Assembly: GCA_051745935.1 (NCBI GenBank) | Contig: JBNJEM010000270.1 | Coordinates: forward strand, 1-9,936 | DNA: 9,936 bases | Direction: 5' to 3' | From: JBNJEM01 sp051745935 | GTDB taxonomy: Bacteria > Planctomycetota > Planctomycetia > Pirellulales > Pirellulaceae | In this document: in pieces, positions 1 through 8,288 of the stretch | Numbering within the stretch: position 1 is the stretch's first letter | Layout: each line of letters starts with the position of its first letter | Translations under genes and position numbers: made by a program | The notes under the pieces: generated by a model | Databases searched by the model: none | What the model saw: the letters and a program-made list of their open reading frames with translations, nothing else | What the model was told of the DNA's origin: nothing

Positions 1-1
1 A

Positions 2-3000
2 CCCTCCTCGGGAACGATCGCGGGCAGCGGGCACGCGCAACTTTTCCATTTCACGGTAGCGGAGCCGAACAATCTCGCGATCGTGCTGGACGACGCCTCG
101 GACGTCAATCGTAACGAACTGTATGTCAAACTGGGTGCTCCGCCGACGCGGTCCGACTACGGCTATCGCTTTGACGCGATGGCCTCCGCGGACCAAGAGA
201 TCCTGATGTCGGTCGTGCCGCCGGGAGATTGGTACGTTTTGGTCTACAGTGAGGCTACCCCTGAGCCGGGTGACTATTCCCTGGCAGTGACCACTGAAGA
301 CGTTTTCATCAAGCGAGTAACGCCGGACTATCATGGCGATAGTGAGGATGCCGTGCTGACACTCACCGGATTGGGGTTTGGCGCCGGCATCACGGTTGAG
401 TTGGTTGCCGCGGATGGGACCTCCTACGCCGGCACTCTGGGCAACATCACCACTTCAACGCGGCTCACCGCCACTTTTGCCGCCGGCAGTGTCCCGCCTG
501 GAGTCTATTCCGTCAGGACCTCCACTCCGGGAAACGACCCAGCGCTCGCAACTGATGCCTTTGAGATGATTTCCGGTGGCGAGGCGGTGCTTGAAACCAA
601 TCTGGTGCTTCCGAGCGTTATCAGCCATACCGGATTAGCTACGATCTACATCGAGTATGCCAACACGGGCACGATTTCCATGCCGGCGCCCGTCCTGGTT
701 TTGAAGAGTTCCCCCAGCGCCATTCTGACGCTCGATCAGTCGAAAATCGTCGCCGGTTCCTGGACATCGGCGCAGCCCGACGGATTTAGTGACACCATCC
801 AGTTTCTGGCCAGTGGAGATACGCCGGGCATACTGAACCCGGGTGAATTCGTCAGCGTGCCGGTCTACTACGCCGGACAGGCCATATGGCGGGGGCCGAC
901 CTCGATTGATTTCAATCTAGAGTACCTCACTGTGGAAGACACCGAACCAATGGACTGGGAGTCGCTCAAGGAGGAAACGCGACTAACGACCGTGACCACC
1001 GAGGCTTGGGATGCCTTGTGGCTGAACCTCGTCGACCAGGTCGGAACGACCCGTGGGGATTATGTGCGAATGCTCAGTGAAAACGCCTCCTACCTCGCCG
1101 AGCTTGGCCAAACCGTGACCGATCTTGATGATTTTTGGTGGTTCGAATTCCAGCAGGCGTACGGATTCCGGCAGATTTCGCTCGTGGAGAGCGTCGTTGA
1201 CGCGCGACTGCAGACTCCTGGCCTCTCGCTCGAGCTGGAGAGATTCTACTCCGGATGCATCCTCGGCAGGAACGACATCACCGCGTTTGGCCGTGGCTGG
1301 TTCGATACGTGGACCACGTCGCTGCGAGTGGAAGACGACGGCACAGTCGAGATTAGGACGCCCCTGGGATTCCATCCGAGGTTTCAGCCTGACATCCGCG
1401 GCGGCTATTTCTCGGAAGCCGGCGACTTCGCAACGCTTGGACAGCGTCTCGATGGCGGATTCCTACTGACCGAATCAGACGGGCAGATCACCAGCTATCA
1501 TGCCAACGGTACGCTGGATTACTGGGAGGACGCCAACGGCAATCGGATCACGGCCGAGTACACGGACGAGTTGATGACCAGGCTCACTCACAGCGCGGGT
1601 CAGTGGCTAGAATTCAACTACTATCCGAGCGGCCTCATTTCGGCTATCTCTGACTCCGATGGCCGCACCACAACGTTTAGTTATGACGGGGATCTACTCA
1701 CATCGGTCGTCTCGCCTACAGGGCAAGTGACTACCTACGTCTACGAAACCAGTGAAGATGCGCGCCTGAACTACGCGCTTCGCGAAGTGCACTCGCCTGA
1801 GAAAAGTCAGTTTTTCAGTTACGATGCTCACGGCAGGCTCGACGGCATTACACGCGAAGACGGAACGGTGCCGATCACGATCGCCTACGATCAGACCGGC
1901 AAGGTGACGACCACCGACGCCGCTGGCGCGACGACTGACTATTACTACGACCATCGAGGACGGCTCGCAGCGGTTCGCGATGCGAGGCACAGCACGTCAT
2001 CGTTTGCCCAAAACGACGACGACCTCCTCAGCAGCGTAACTGATGCAGCCGGTTATGTGACCAAGTACGAGTACGATGACAGCGGCAACTTGATCGAAGC
2101 GACCGATGCGTCCGGGAACTCGATCTTTTATGTGTATTCAGACGCAAACAAACTGGTCGGCGCGCGGGACGCGAACGGCAATCTCACCCAATATGCGTAC
2201 GACCAGACCGGCAATCTGGAAGCCACAATGTATGCGGACGGGTCCGTGGAGAGATTTGCCTATGACCCGCTTGGCAGCCTGACCGAGACCACAAACCGTC
2301 GTGGTCAGCCAATCACCTTCACACGGGACGCCGCCGGGCGTATCACCCACAAGACGTACGAGGACGGCGCTGTTGAGCAATTCGTGTACGACCCGAGCAA
2401 CGGGAACCTGGTTGAGATCCACGACGCGACCAGCAGCACGACGTCTATCGAGTACAACTCGCCCGTTGGCGACGACCTGATTACCAAGATCAGCTATCCC
2501 ACCGGACGCTGGTTGGAATATGAGTACGATTCGGCGGGCCGCCGGACTCTGATGGTCGACCAGGACGGCGCTACGGTCAAGTACTCTTACAACCAGCTAG
2601 GACGGCTTGAAGAACTGCGGCATACAGACGACTCGCTCATTGCCGGCTACACCTACGATGTTGCCGGCCGGTTGAGTCTCCGAGAACTGGGCAACGGCGC
2701 ATACACCACCTACGACTACGACGAGCTAGACCGTTTGGTCCACATGGTGAACTACGCTCCGGACGGCGCGATCAATTCCTTCTACGATTACACCTATGAC
2801 GAACGCCTCCTCCGCTCCAGCATGACCACGCACGAAGGGCACTGGACCTATCAATTCGACGCGGTGGGCCAACTCACGTCGGCCGCGTTCGAATCGAACG
2901 ACCCGGGGACCATCCCAGACCAGGAGTTCACTTACGAATACGATCCGGTCGGCAACCGCATCCGTACGACCAAGAATGGAGTTGTCGTCGAGTACGCCGC

Positions 3001-6000
3001 GAACGAGCTCAACCAGTACGAAACCGTGGGGGACAGGCAGTACACCTACGATGCGGATGGGAATCTCATCCTGGTGACCGACGGCGTCGTGAGCACGTCC
3101 TACACATACGACGCTAACAACCGTCTGACGGGCGTCAGCTCGCCCGCCGGTGAGTGGCTCTATGAGTACGACGTCATCGGCAACCGCACCGCAACGGTCC
3201 AGGACGGTCAGCGGGTTGAGTATCTCATCGACCCCTTCGGATACGGGAACGTGGTTGGTGAGTACGCCGACGGCGGATCGGCTTCGCAGTACTCCTATGG
3301 TGTCGGCGGCTTGACAGGCCGCATGGATGGCGACGATTCAGCTTACTATTACGATACCGATGAGTTGGGATCCGTGGTCGGCGTTCTGAACGCTGATGGC
3401 GGCTACTCAAACACTTACACCTACTCACCATTTGGTGACGTGCTGAGCAGCACGGTCGTACTTGCCGACCCGTTCCAGTTTGTCGGGGCGCACGGAATCA
3501 TGGCCGAGGGAAACGGCCTTAGTTACATGCGGAATCGCTTCTATGACAGTAGGATAGCGCGATTCACGAGCGAAGATGCTATTCATGTCGCTGGCTTAGG
3601 AACCTACACGTATGTCAATAATAATCCACTACAGTTCCTCGATCCAAGTGGACTAATGACACGTGAAGAAATGCTTAGGCTGAAGAAGAAATGGCAGGAC
3701 AGTGGAAAGCTACATGTCGAGACTTGGCTTCAGAAGTTCTTGCGAGAAGCGGTACAAAGCGATCGAGATCCCTCGGACGTTATTACCGTGAGAAGGTCGG
3801 CCGGTGGTGTTAGGGGTGACGCAGGTCCAACCGGAACCTACGAGAGCGATTCCTTCGTTGTGAGGGCAGATGGAGGTCCTGGAGGCGGAGGAGCAGGCGG
3901 AGGTGCAGGCGGCGGCGGAAACCAACCGCCGAGCAAGAGGAAGGGCAACGACCCGCTGCTATGTTCTTGCCCTGATGGTGACGACGGAACAATCCCGGTG
4001 GTCTTTTCCTCTGATCCAAACCAGAAGATAGGCCCCTCCGGATTTGGCGAGGCGGGGTTTGTCGCGGAAGATACCATCTTCTCCTATCGCGTCGACTTCG
4101 AGAACGACGCCGAGGCCAGCGCCCCAGCCCAACGCGTCGATGTTATCGATCAACTCACGGCCGAACTGGATTGGACGACATTACAGTTCACCGAGGTCGG
4201 TTTCGGCGATACGATCATCGCCGTTCCCGCCGGGAGCCAGTACTTCCGTACCACGGTCGATATGAACTACAACGCCAAGGACTTCGAGGTCGACATCCAA
4301 CTGGCGTTTCGGTCCGAAACCGGCGAGATCCACGCCGCCTTCCAATCGATCGATCCAAACACCAGTCTGCCACCCGACGTCTTGACGGGCTTCTTGCCGC
4401 CGGAGGACGGCACCGGACGTGGCATGGGCTACTTCAGCTACATCATCAACCCGAAACCTGATCTGCCCACCGGCACCGAGATCCGCAACGTCGCCTTGAT
4501 CACCTTCGACCGAGGCGAAACGATCGCGACCAACCAGGTCGATCCGCACGACCCCAGCCAGGGCACCGACCCGGACAAGGAGGCGCTTGTCACCATCGAT
4601 GCGGCGGCCCCCTCAAGCTCCGTTCTCCCGCTTTCCGCAACCAGCTACACGAGTATCCTGGTTGAGTGGGACGGTGCCGACGACGCCGGTGGCTCAGGTA
4701 TCGCCGGCTACGACATCTACGTTTCAGAGGATGGGGGGCCGTTTGAGGTGTGGCTTGAGGGCACCGATCTGACCGAGGCTTGGTTCTCCGGCGAAATCGG
4801 CCACCAGTACGCCTTCTACAGCGTGGCTATCGACGGGGTCGGCCACGTCGAGGAGGCCCTGGCGGTCGCAGACGCGGACACGCTCGTCGATACCGAGTGG
4901 CCGGCCACGGTAGCGGACGTGGTCATCGGCCCCTCGCCCGTCACCACGATTGACGTCATCTTCGCCACGGACATGGACATCCCGGCCATGATTGCCGATG
5001 GATCGATCGTCTCGGCGGTCGTGCTCGCGGATCTGGGCAGTGGAGCACGGACACTGACGGCTGATCAGTTCTCGTACGATGAGCTGGCGCAGACCCTTTC
5101 CTTGACCCTGAGCGATCCATTGCCGGCGGGATACTACGACCTTCGGCTCGACGGAAACATGTTGGCCGATCTGGCAGGCAATCCGCTGCGTGGAGATACG
5201 GCGGGTCTCGTCTTTCTGGTCGAAGAATTCGACCCCGAACAGGTGGTCCAGGCCGGCGGATCCGATCTTCAAGTAGATAGCTATTCCGTGCCCACAATGG
5301 CCGACTGGAACTCCGACGGACTGGACGACCTGATCGTCGGCGAGAAGACGGCTACCGGTGACGGCAAGGTCCGCGTCTATTTGAACACAGGCACAGCGGC
5401 CGCGCCGGCATTCGACACGTTCTTCTACGCCCAATCCGGCGGGGCCGACCTGTCGGTAACTGTAGAAGGGTGTCTCGGTGTATTTCCCAGATTCTTCGAC
5501 TGGGACGGTGACCAGAGGGCTGATTTGATACTCGGTCTGGCTGATGGGAAGGTACAGCTTTGGCCCAACGTGGGCACCGCAACCGCCCCCCAATTCGGCT
5601 CTCCAACGTATCTCCAGGTCGGCGAGCCCGGCGACAAGAGCGACATCGATGTCGGCAGCCGGGCGACTTTGGATATCGTTGACTGGGACAACGACGGGAG
5701 CTACGACTTGGTCCTGGGCGCTGTGGACGGCAAGGTTCGGGTGTTCCTGAATGAAGCCGCAACCGGCGCTGCCGACTTCCGCAGCGCGTCCTTTGTCCTC
5801 GACGGAGCGAACGAATTGGTGGTCCCTGATGGCCGTGGCAGCGTCGCCGTGGTCGACCTGAACGGCGACGGCCGCAAAGATCTGGTCGTCGGCAATACCG
5901 AAGGGCAAGTCCTATTCTATGCCAATGTCGGAACAGACGATTCTCCGGTATTCAACGGAAACCGAACCGTCGATGCGGCTGACGCCGAGATCAACCTGCC

Positions 6001-7009
6001 AGGACGCCCTCGCTCGCGGCCGTTCGTTGGCGATTTCGACAACGATGAAATGCCCGACCTGCTGCTCGGTGCCGAAGACGGCTTGGTTCGGCTGTACCGA
6101 GCGATTTCACCAGGCGGCCCAGTGGAGGGCTCAGAGCCCATTGAAGGCGCGGTGGGCGGAGTATACGTCCACACGCTGGAGATCGGCGAAAACCTCCCAC
6201 CTGTTGCCGAGGACGATACGTTCACGGCAGTTGAAAACGAGACGTGCAGCATCGAGGGGCCGGGGGTGCTTAAGAACGATTCCGACCCGCAAGATGACGC
6301 CCTGGTGGTCGAATTGGTTGAATCGGTCAAGCACGGCGAACTGGTTCTGCAAAACGACGGTAGCTTCACCTACATTCCCCATACCAACTTTAACCGTGAG
6401 GACTCCTTCCAGTACCGAGCGAGCGACGGCCTGGCCGAGAGTAATATCGCGACGGTCACCATCACGGTCGAAACCGCCTATCCTTGGCACAACGGTACGG
6501 CACGCGTCGACGTCAGCGACGATCGATATGCCTCCCCCATTGATGCATTGCTGGTCATCGACGACCTGAATTCGAATGGTAGCAGGTCATTGCCGACACA
6601 GAGGCCGCAGCCGCTGGTGTCCCCCTTTATCGATGTGAGCCGCGATGGATTTGTGTCGCCGATTGATGCACTAATCGTGATTGCGTATTTGAACGATGAG
6701 GGAAGTGGGCAAGTCGAGGGGGAACAGGTAGCCGGCTCTGAAACAACCGGTTCTGGAGTGACCCTCGTGGCTGTGTCCACTGGTGCAGAGGCTGCGACGA
6801 TTGACGAAGATATTCAAGAGGATCATCGCTTGCCCCAGATCGACGACCCTTTCCAAGCCGCGCCGGTGCAACCGTTGACTGGGACGCCTCCACATAAGTC
6901 TTGGCGCGCCACCTCACTGTGGGGCGACGACACGAACTGGAGAGAAGAGGAACTGGAGGAGGTTCTGGCCGAGCTGGTGCCGGGGTTTGATAGTCAGTGG
7001 GATCTTTAG
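2..7009 (+). CDS. Giant RHS/YD-repeat surface protein with FG-GAP, cadherin-like and dockerin-like modules (5' partial)
   Basis: The frame is open from base 2 to the TAG at 7007-7009, giving 2,335 visible residues. There is no stop upstream of the GTG at 83, and residues before it (SGHAQLFHFTVAEPNNLAIV) continue a PPC-like beta domain, so the N-terminus and any signal peptide lie outside the window. Modules by nucleotide: PPC-like to ~290; IPT/TIG-like 302-570; beta region 590-950; helical stretch ~1000-1130; RHS entry ~1190-1340; YD repeats ~1500-3420; RHS core to 3655; tip and Gly linker 3656-3921; SDPN beta domain ~4010-4600; FN3-like ~4620-4890; Big_5-like ~4895-5225; FG-GAP 5230-6110; cadherin-like 6191-6475; dockerin-like 6488-6700; acidic tail to the end. 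All these families are extracellular. The inferred role is a secreted adhesin or wall/surface protein. No enzymatic active site was recognised. No neighbour shares an obvious operon with it. Confidence 0.95.
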   Translation, partial: PSSGTIAGSGHAQLFHFTVAEPNNLAIVLDDASDVNRNELYVKLGAPPTRSDYGYRFDAMASADQEILMSVVPPGDWYVLVYSEATPEPGDYSLAVTTEDVFIKRVTPDYHGDSEDAVLTLTGLGFGAGITVELVAADGTSYAGTLGNITTSTRLTATFAAGSVPPGVYSVRTSTPGNDPALATDAFEMISGGEAVLETNLVLPSVISHTGLATIYIEYANTGTISMPAPVLVLKSSPSAILTLDQSKIVAGSWTSAQPDGFSDTIQFLASGDTPGILNPGEFVSVPVYYAGQAIWRGPTSIDFNLEYLTVEDTEPMDWESLKEETRLTTVTTEAWDALWLNLVDQVGTTRGDYVRMLSENASYLAELGQTVTDLDDFWWFEFQQAYGFRQISLVESVVDARLQTPGLSLELERFYSGCILGRNDITAFGRGWFDTWTTSLRVEDDGTVEIRTPLGFHPRFQPDIRGGYFSEAGDFATLGQRLDGGFLLTESDGQITSYHANGTLDYWEDANGNRITAEYTDELMTRLTHSAGQWLEFNYYPSGLISAISDSDGRTTTFSYDGDLLTSVVSPTGQVTTYVYETSEDARLNYALREVHSPEKSQFFSYDAHGRLDGITREDGTVPITIAYDQTGKVTTTDAAGATTDYYYDHRGRLAAVRDARHSTSSFAQNDDDLLSSVTDAAGYVTKYEYDDSGNLIEATDASGNSIFYVYSDANKLVGARDANGNLTQYAYDQTGNLEATMYADGSVERFAYDPLGSLTETTNRRGQPITFTRDAAGRITHKTYEDGAVEQFVYDPSNGNLVEIHDATSSTTSIEYNSPVGDDLITKISYPTGRWLEYEYDSAGRRTLMVDQDGATVKYSYNQLGRLEELRHTDDSLIAGYTYDVAGRLSLRELGNGAYTTYDYDELDRLVHMVNYAPDGAINSFYDYTYDERLLRSSMTTHEGHWTYQFDAVGQLTSAAFESNDPGTIPDQEFTYEYDPVGNRIRTTKNGVVVEYAANELNQYETVGDRQYTYDADGNLILVTDGVVSTSYTYDANNRLTGVSSPAGEWLYEYDVIGNRTATVQDGQRVEYLIDPFGYGNVVGEYADGGSASQYSYGVGGLTGRMDGDDSAYYYDTDELGSVVGVLNADGGYSNTYTYSPFGDVLSSTVVLADPFQFVGAHGIMAEGNGLSYMRNRFYDSRIARFTSEDAIHVAGLGTYTYVNNNPLQFLDPSGLMTREEMLRLKKKWQDSGKLHVETWLQKFLREAVQSDRDPSDVITVRRSAGGVRGDAGPTGTYESDSFVVRADGGPGGGGAGGGAGGGGNQPPSKRKGNDPLLCSCPDGDDGTIPVVFSSDPNQKIGPSGFGEAGFVAEDTIFSYRVDFENDAEASAPAQRVDVIDQLTAELDWTTLQFTEVGFGDTIIAVPAGSQYFRTTVDMNYNAKDFEVDIQLAFRSETGEIHAAFQSIDPNTSLPPDVLTGFLPPEDGTGRGMGYFSYIINPKPDLPTGTEIRNVALITFDRGETIATNQVDPHDPSQGTDPDKEALVTIDAAAPSSSVLPLSATSYTSILVEWDGADDAGGSGIAGYDIYVSEDGGPFEVWLEGTDLTEAWFSGEIGHQYAFYSVAIDGVGHVEEALAVADADTLVDTEWPATVADVVIGPSPVTTIDVIFATDMDIPAMIADGSIVSAVVLADLGSGARTLTADQFSYDELAQTLSLTLSDPLPAGYYDLRLDGNMLADLAGNPLRGDTAGLVFLVEEFDPEQVVQAGGSDLQVDSYSVPTMADWNSDGLDDLIVGEKTATGDGKVRVYLNTGTAAAPAFDTFFYAQSGGADLSVTVEGCLGVFPRFFDWDGDQRADLILGLADGKVQLWPNVGTATAPQFGSPTYLQVGEPGDKSDIDVGSRATLDIVDWDNDGSYDLVLGAVDGKVRVFLNEAATGAADFRSASFVLDGANELVVPDGRGSVAVVDLNGDGRKDLVVGNTEGQVLFYANVGTDDSPVFNGNRTVDAADAEINLPGRPRSRPFVGDFDNDEMPDLLLGAEDGLVRLYRAISPGGPVEGSEPIEGAVGGVYVHTLEIGENLPPVAEDDTFTAVENETCSIEGPGVLKNDSDPQDDALVVELVESVKHGELVLQNDGSFTYIPHTNFNREDSFQYRASDGLAESNIATVTITVETAYPWHNGTARVDVSDDRYASPIDALLVIDDLNSNGSRSLPTQRPQPLVSPFIDVSRDGFVSPIDALIVIAYLNDEGSGQVEGEQVAGSETTGSGVTLVAVSTGAEAATIDEDIQEDHRLPQIDDPFQAAPVQPLTGTPPHKSWRATSLWGDDTNWREEELEEVLAELVPGFDSQWDL
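1190..3655 (+). repeat. YD/RHS repeat block and RHS-associated core within the giant gene
   Basis: The block opens with an RHS entry segment (LSLELERFYSGC, then FGRGWFDTW). Tandem units of about 20-22 residues follow, built on the pattern YD..G.L...TDA.G....Y.YD; examples are YDQTGKV, YDDSGNLIEATDASGN and YDPLGSLTETTNRRGQ. It closes with the RHS core signature: YSPFGDVLSS, then YMRNRFYDSRIARFTSEDAI, then TYVNNNPLQFLDPSGL ending at 3655. In the RHS/teneurin family such repeats form a hollow beta-shell that encloses a C-terminal domain. Here the core match is good, with YxRxRxYD and DPxGL both present. The aspartates used for self-cleavage in bacterial RHS proteins cannot be assigned by eye. 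Confidence 0.92.
3656..3921 (+). other. Post-core RHS 'tip' and glycine linker
   Basis: Straight after DPSGL comes a charged, probably helical segment (MTREEMLRLKKKWQDSGKLH, then WLQKFLREAVQ), about 70 residues to 3868. A linker of almost pure Gly with a few Ala and Pro residues follows (3872-3921), then NQPPSKRKGN and a CSCPDGDDG motif. In polymorphic RHS toxins the sequence after this core is the variable toxin domain; here it is too short for most known toxin folds and I recognise no catalytic motif. Bases 3541-3780 count 113 G+C of 240 (47%), against 39 of 60 (65%) in each of 2641-2700 and 4381-4440. The protein then runs on for over 1,000 more residues. Confidence 0.7.
5230..6110 (+). 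repeat. Five FG-GAP/VCBS-type calcium-binding repeats
   Basis: Five units each carry a DxDxDG-like calcium loop followed by DLxxG and a strand: DWNSDGLDD (5303), DWDGDQRAD (5498), DWDNDGSYD (5681), DLNGDGRKD (5855) and DFDNDEMPD (6032). Between them recur 'GKVRVYLNTGT' type strands (GKVQLWPNVGT, GKVRVFLNEAA, GQVLFYANVGT). This is the pattern of FG-GAP beta-propeller blades, which bind calcium and mediate extracellular adhesion. Loops two and five lack the glycine (DGDQ, DNDE) but keep the acidic positions. A full propeller has seven blades, so five visible loops suggest an incomplete or partly diverged propeller. Confidence 0.85.
6191..6475 (+). other. Cadherin-like / tandem-95-type beta domain
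   Basis: The segment opens with NLPPVAEDDTFTAVENET and continues with VLKNDSDPQDDALVVELV, KHGELVLQNDGSFTYIP, then FNREDSFQYRASDGLAESNI and a closing TVTITV. This is the usual layout of the single-copy bacterial cadherin-like (Big_9/Cadherin_5) repeat: a PxAxDD entry, an 'N D xD' calcium site, the 'G.ltl..dGsftYtP' core and the 'DsFtY...DG..Sn' exit. It normally serves as a rigid calcium-stabilised spacer in large adhesins. Only one copy is present here. Confidence 0.85.
6488..6700 (+). repeat. Dockerin-like C-terminal pair, planctomycete type
   Basis: Two EF-hand-like segments repeat about 123 nt apart: one opens DVSDDRYASPIDALLVI (6509) and the other DVSRDGFVSPIDALIVIAYL (6632). Both match the type I dockerin pattern of a DxNxDG calcium loop followed by a helix. 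They carry the 'SPIDALLVI.xLN' helix that ends many large planctomycete surface proteins. The first loop is degenerate (SDDRY where NGDGY is usual), so calcium binding there is doubtful. The pair is followed by a ~100-residue acidic tail ending EELEEVLAELVPGFDSQWDL, which may be part of an export or anchoring signal; that role is inference. Confidence 0.8.
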
Positions 7010-7036
7010 CCTAACTCGGGCTGCGCGGCATGTCAT

Positions 7037-7054
7037 TTCAGCGTGAGCGCTGAA
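7037..7054 (+). terminator. Hairpin downstream of the giant gene
   Basis: TTCAGCG and CGCTGAA form a perfect 7-bp stem around a 4-base TGAG loop, 28 bases after the stop of the giant gene. No T-run follows, so this is not a textbook intrinsic terminator; it could act as an RNA 3'-end stabiliser or a weak terminator. A second small hairpin (GTACG/CGTAC, 7065-7077) lies 11 bases further on and may belong to the same 3' region. Confidence 0.35.
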
Positions 7055-7077
7055 GACAGCAGGTGTACGTCACGTAC

Positions 7078-7820
7078 CCCGCGAAACCCGCAAATACCTT
7101 TCCCACCTTTCGACAACGGTAGCGCCGTGATTTGATTCCCTTGCTGGAGCATCGCCCCGAAGCTGACGCATTTACTCGGACCATTCAGCCGCAACGCACT
7201 TCTGAACCCCTACGGACGCGACCGTTTTGCTGGTATCTTGTTCCCTCGTGACGCACAACATTGCAGCTCCGCGTTACGCCCTGTCGCGTTGGCGTTCCTT
7301 ACAGTGACACAACAGCGAGGCGACGGTGTTGGATCCATCCACGGGCCGGGGAACGGAACGAGAGCAGCATTGTGACTAGACGCCGCCTGGCTGGAAGGCC
7401 CTCATTGTAACGTCACCTCCTCCGACACGCGCCGAGCATCCGTGACAAACTGGGCAAGATCCATTCCGAGGCGTGTGTCAACGGTCTAGGCCGCCTCCTC
7501 GCGGCCAGCGGGCTTAACCCCACCAAGAATACCGGCCAGAGCCTTTTCTGAGCCAAAGTGCCGGTGTGGCCGCCCTTCCGCGAGATTCTCGGGCGTGTTA
7601 GCGATTGGGCTCTATGCGCAACAGCCCACTTGGCCGGGGCCAGTGAGCCGCAGCCGCAGTAGCGGCGGGTCAACCGGCAGTAACTGCCGCTGGGTATGCC
7701 GCCTGTGTAAACGCAAGGCCAGAGTCCGCTCGGCCGATCCTTGACCAACCGACGCCGGAGAACAGCGGACGACGGCCTGCCCGCTGAGGCAAACTGGGTT
7801 GAGAACAGACAGTCTGGTTC
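7078..7820. other. Stretch without a supportable gene
   Basis: No frame in this 740-base stretch gives a protein-like translation. The one long open frame (minus, 7413-7982) reads as an Arg/Pro/Ser-rich shadow and is antisense to the better supported YbjN-like fragment. The stretch contains a perfect 7-bp inverted repeat with one central base at 7675-7689. I see no tRNA fold, CRISPR-like periodicity or clear promoter. It may be the decayed remains of former genes or mobile DNA, but I could not identify any. Confidence 0.5.
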
Positions 7821-8066
7821 GTGGTCAACCGGATCAACTGGAACATCACCATGGGCAACTTCGAGATCGATCCGGGCGATGGTGAAATCCGGTTCCGAAC
7901 GTTTTGCGATGCCCGGTTCGGCGAGCTGACCGACGAGGCGATCGAAGCGACGATCGGTCAAATGCTCAGTTGCGTCGAGCATTTTTACCCGGCGCTGATG
8001 AGCGTCATCTGCAACGACGTCGCCCCGGAGGACGCGCTCGCACTGGTCCAGCCCGAGGATGATTAG
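7803..8066 (+). pseudogene. YbjN-like domain protein fragment (N-terminus missing)
   Basis: The frame starting after the TGA at 7800-7802 reads EQTVWFVVNRINWN and continues TMGNFEIDPGDGEIRFRTF, LTDEAIEATIGQML, then a helix with FYPALMSVI and a VAPEDALALV ending. This matches the C-terminal half of YbjN-family proteins: 'xxNRxNw..xxG.FElD..dGevRfrt...lt...i...i......vd.y.PalM.vi.g...pe.Al'. YbjN proteins resemble type III secretion chaperones and have a poorly defined regulatory role. A GTG at 7821 could start an 81-residue product, but family members are usually about twice as long and the upstream frame is closed. I therefore read it as 5'-truncated or frameshifted. A small stand-alone protein is the alternative. 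No clear ribosome binding site precedes 7821. Confidence 0.6.
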
Positions 8067-8231
8067 ACAACTTGATCAGGTGCGAGAACAGTTTGGGTCC
8101 GTTGAATTTGCCCCCTCCTTGGCACTTCGCGTGCTGAGGAAGACGCGACCCCAGGGGGTGCAATCCGACCATTAGGAAACTGACGAAACACGTCGAGATA
8201 TCCTGGCTCGCACGCACGAGGCCTTAGGAAG

Positions 8232-8254
8232 GGAATCCCTTGCCAGGAGATTCC
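8232..8254 (-). terminator. Possible hairpin after the tRNA cluster
   Basis: GGAATC and GATTCC form a 6-bp stem with an 11-base loop, about 35 bases downstream of the tRNA-Asn 3' end in the transcribed (minus) direction. No clear T-run follows. It is a candidate transcript end for the tRNA cluster, offered weakly. Confidence 0.2.
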
Positions 8255-8288
8255 GTGAGGACTCGACACAGGCGTCCTGAGGTTGAGC

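Noticed and set aside
83..85. GTG as the start of the giant protein
   Set aside because: The frame is open to the window edge, the residues before it continue the PPC-like domain, and there is no ribosome binding site before 83.
4724..5908. 394-residue minus-strand open frame
   Set aside because: It lies antisense to the Big_5 and FG-GAP modules. High G+C makes antisense frames long, and the translation has no recognisable family.
5919..6569. 216-residue plus-strand open frame
   Set aside because: It is an out-of-frame shadow of the FG-GAP, cadherin-like and dockerin-like coding sequence, with Arg/Ser/Thr-rich composition.
6700..7009. C-terminal toxin domain on the RHS protein
   Set aside because: The end of the protein is an acidic tail after the dockerin-like pair, with no nuclease, deaminase or ADP-ribosyltransferase motif, and no immunity-like gene follows.
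7413..7982. 189-residue minus-strand open frame
   Set aside because: It is partly antisense to the YbjN-like fragment, is Arg/Pro/Ser rich, and lacks domain-like patterns.
8250..8280. Fourth tRNA remnant (TCGAGTCC on the minus strand)
   Set aside because: The T-loop would lack its closing G-C pair and no acceptor stem can be formed.
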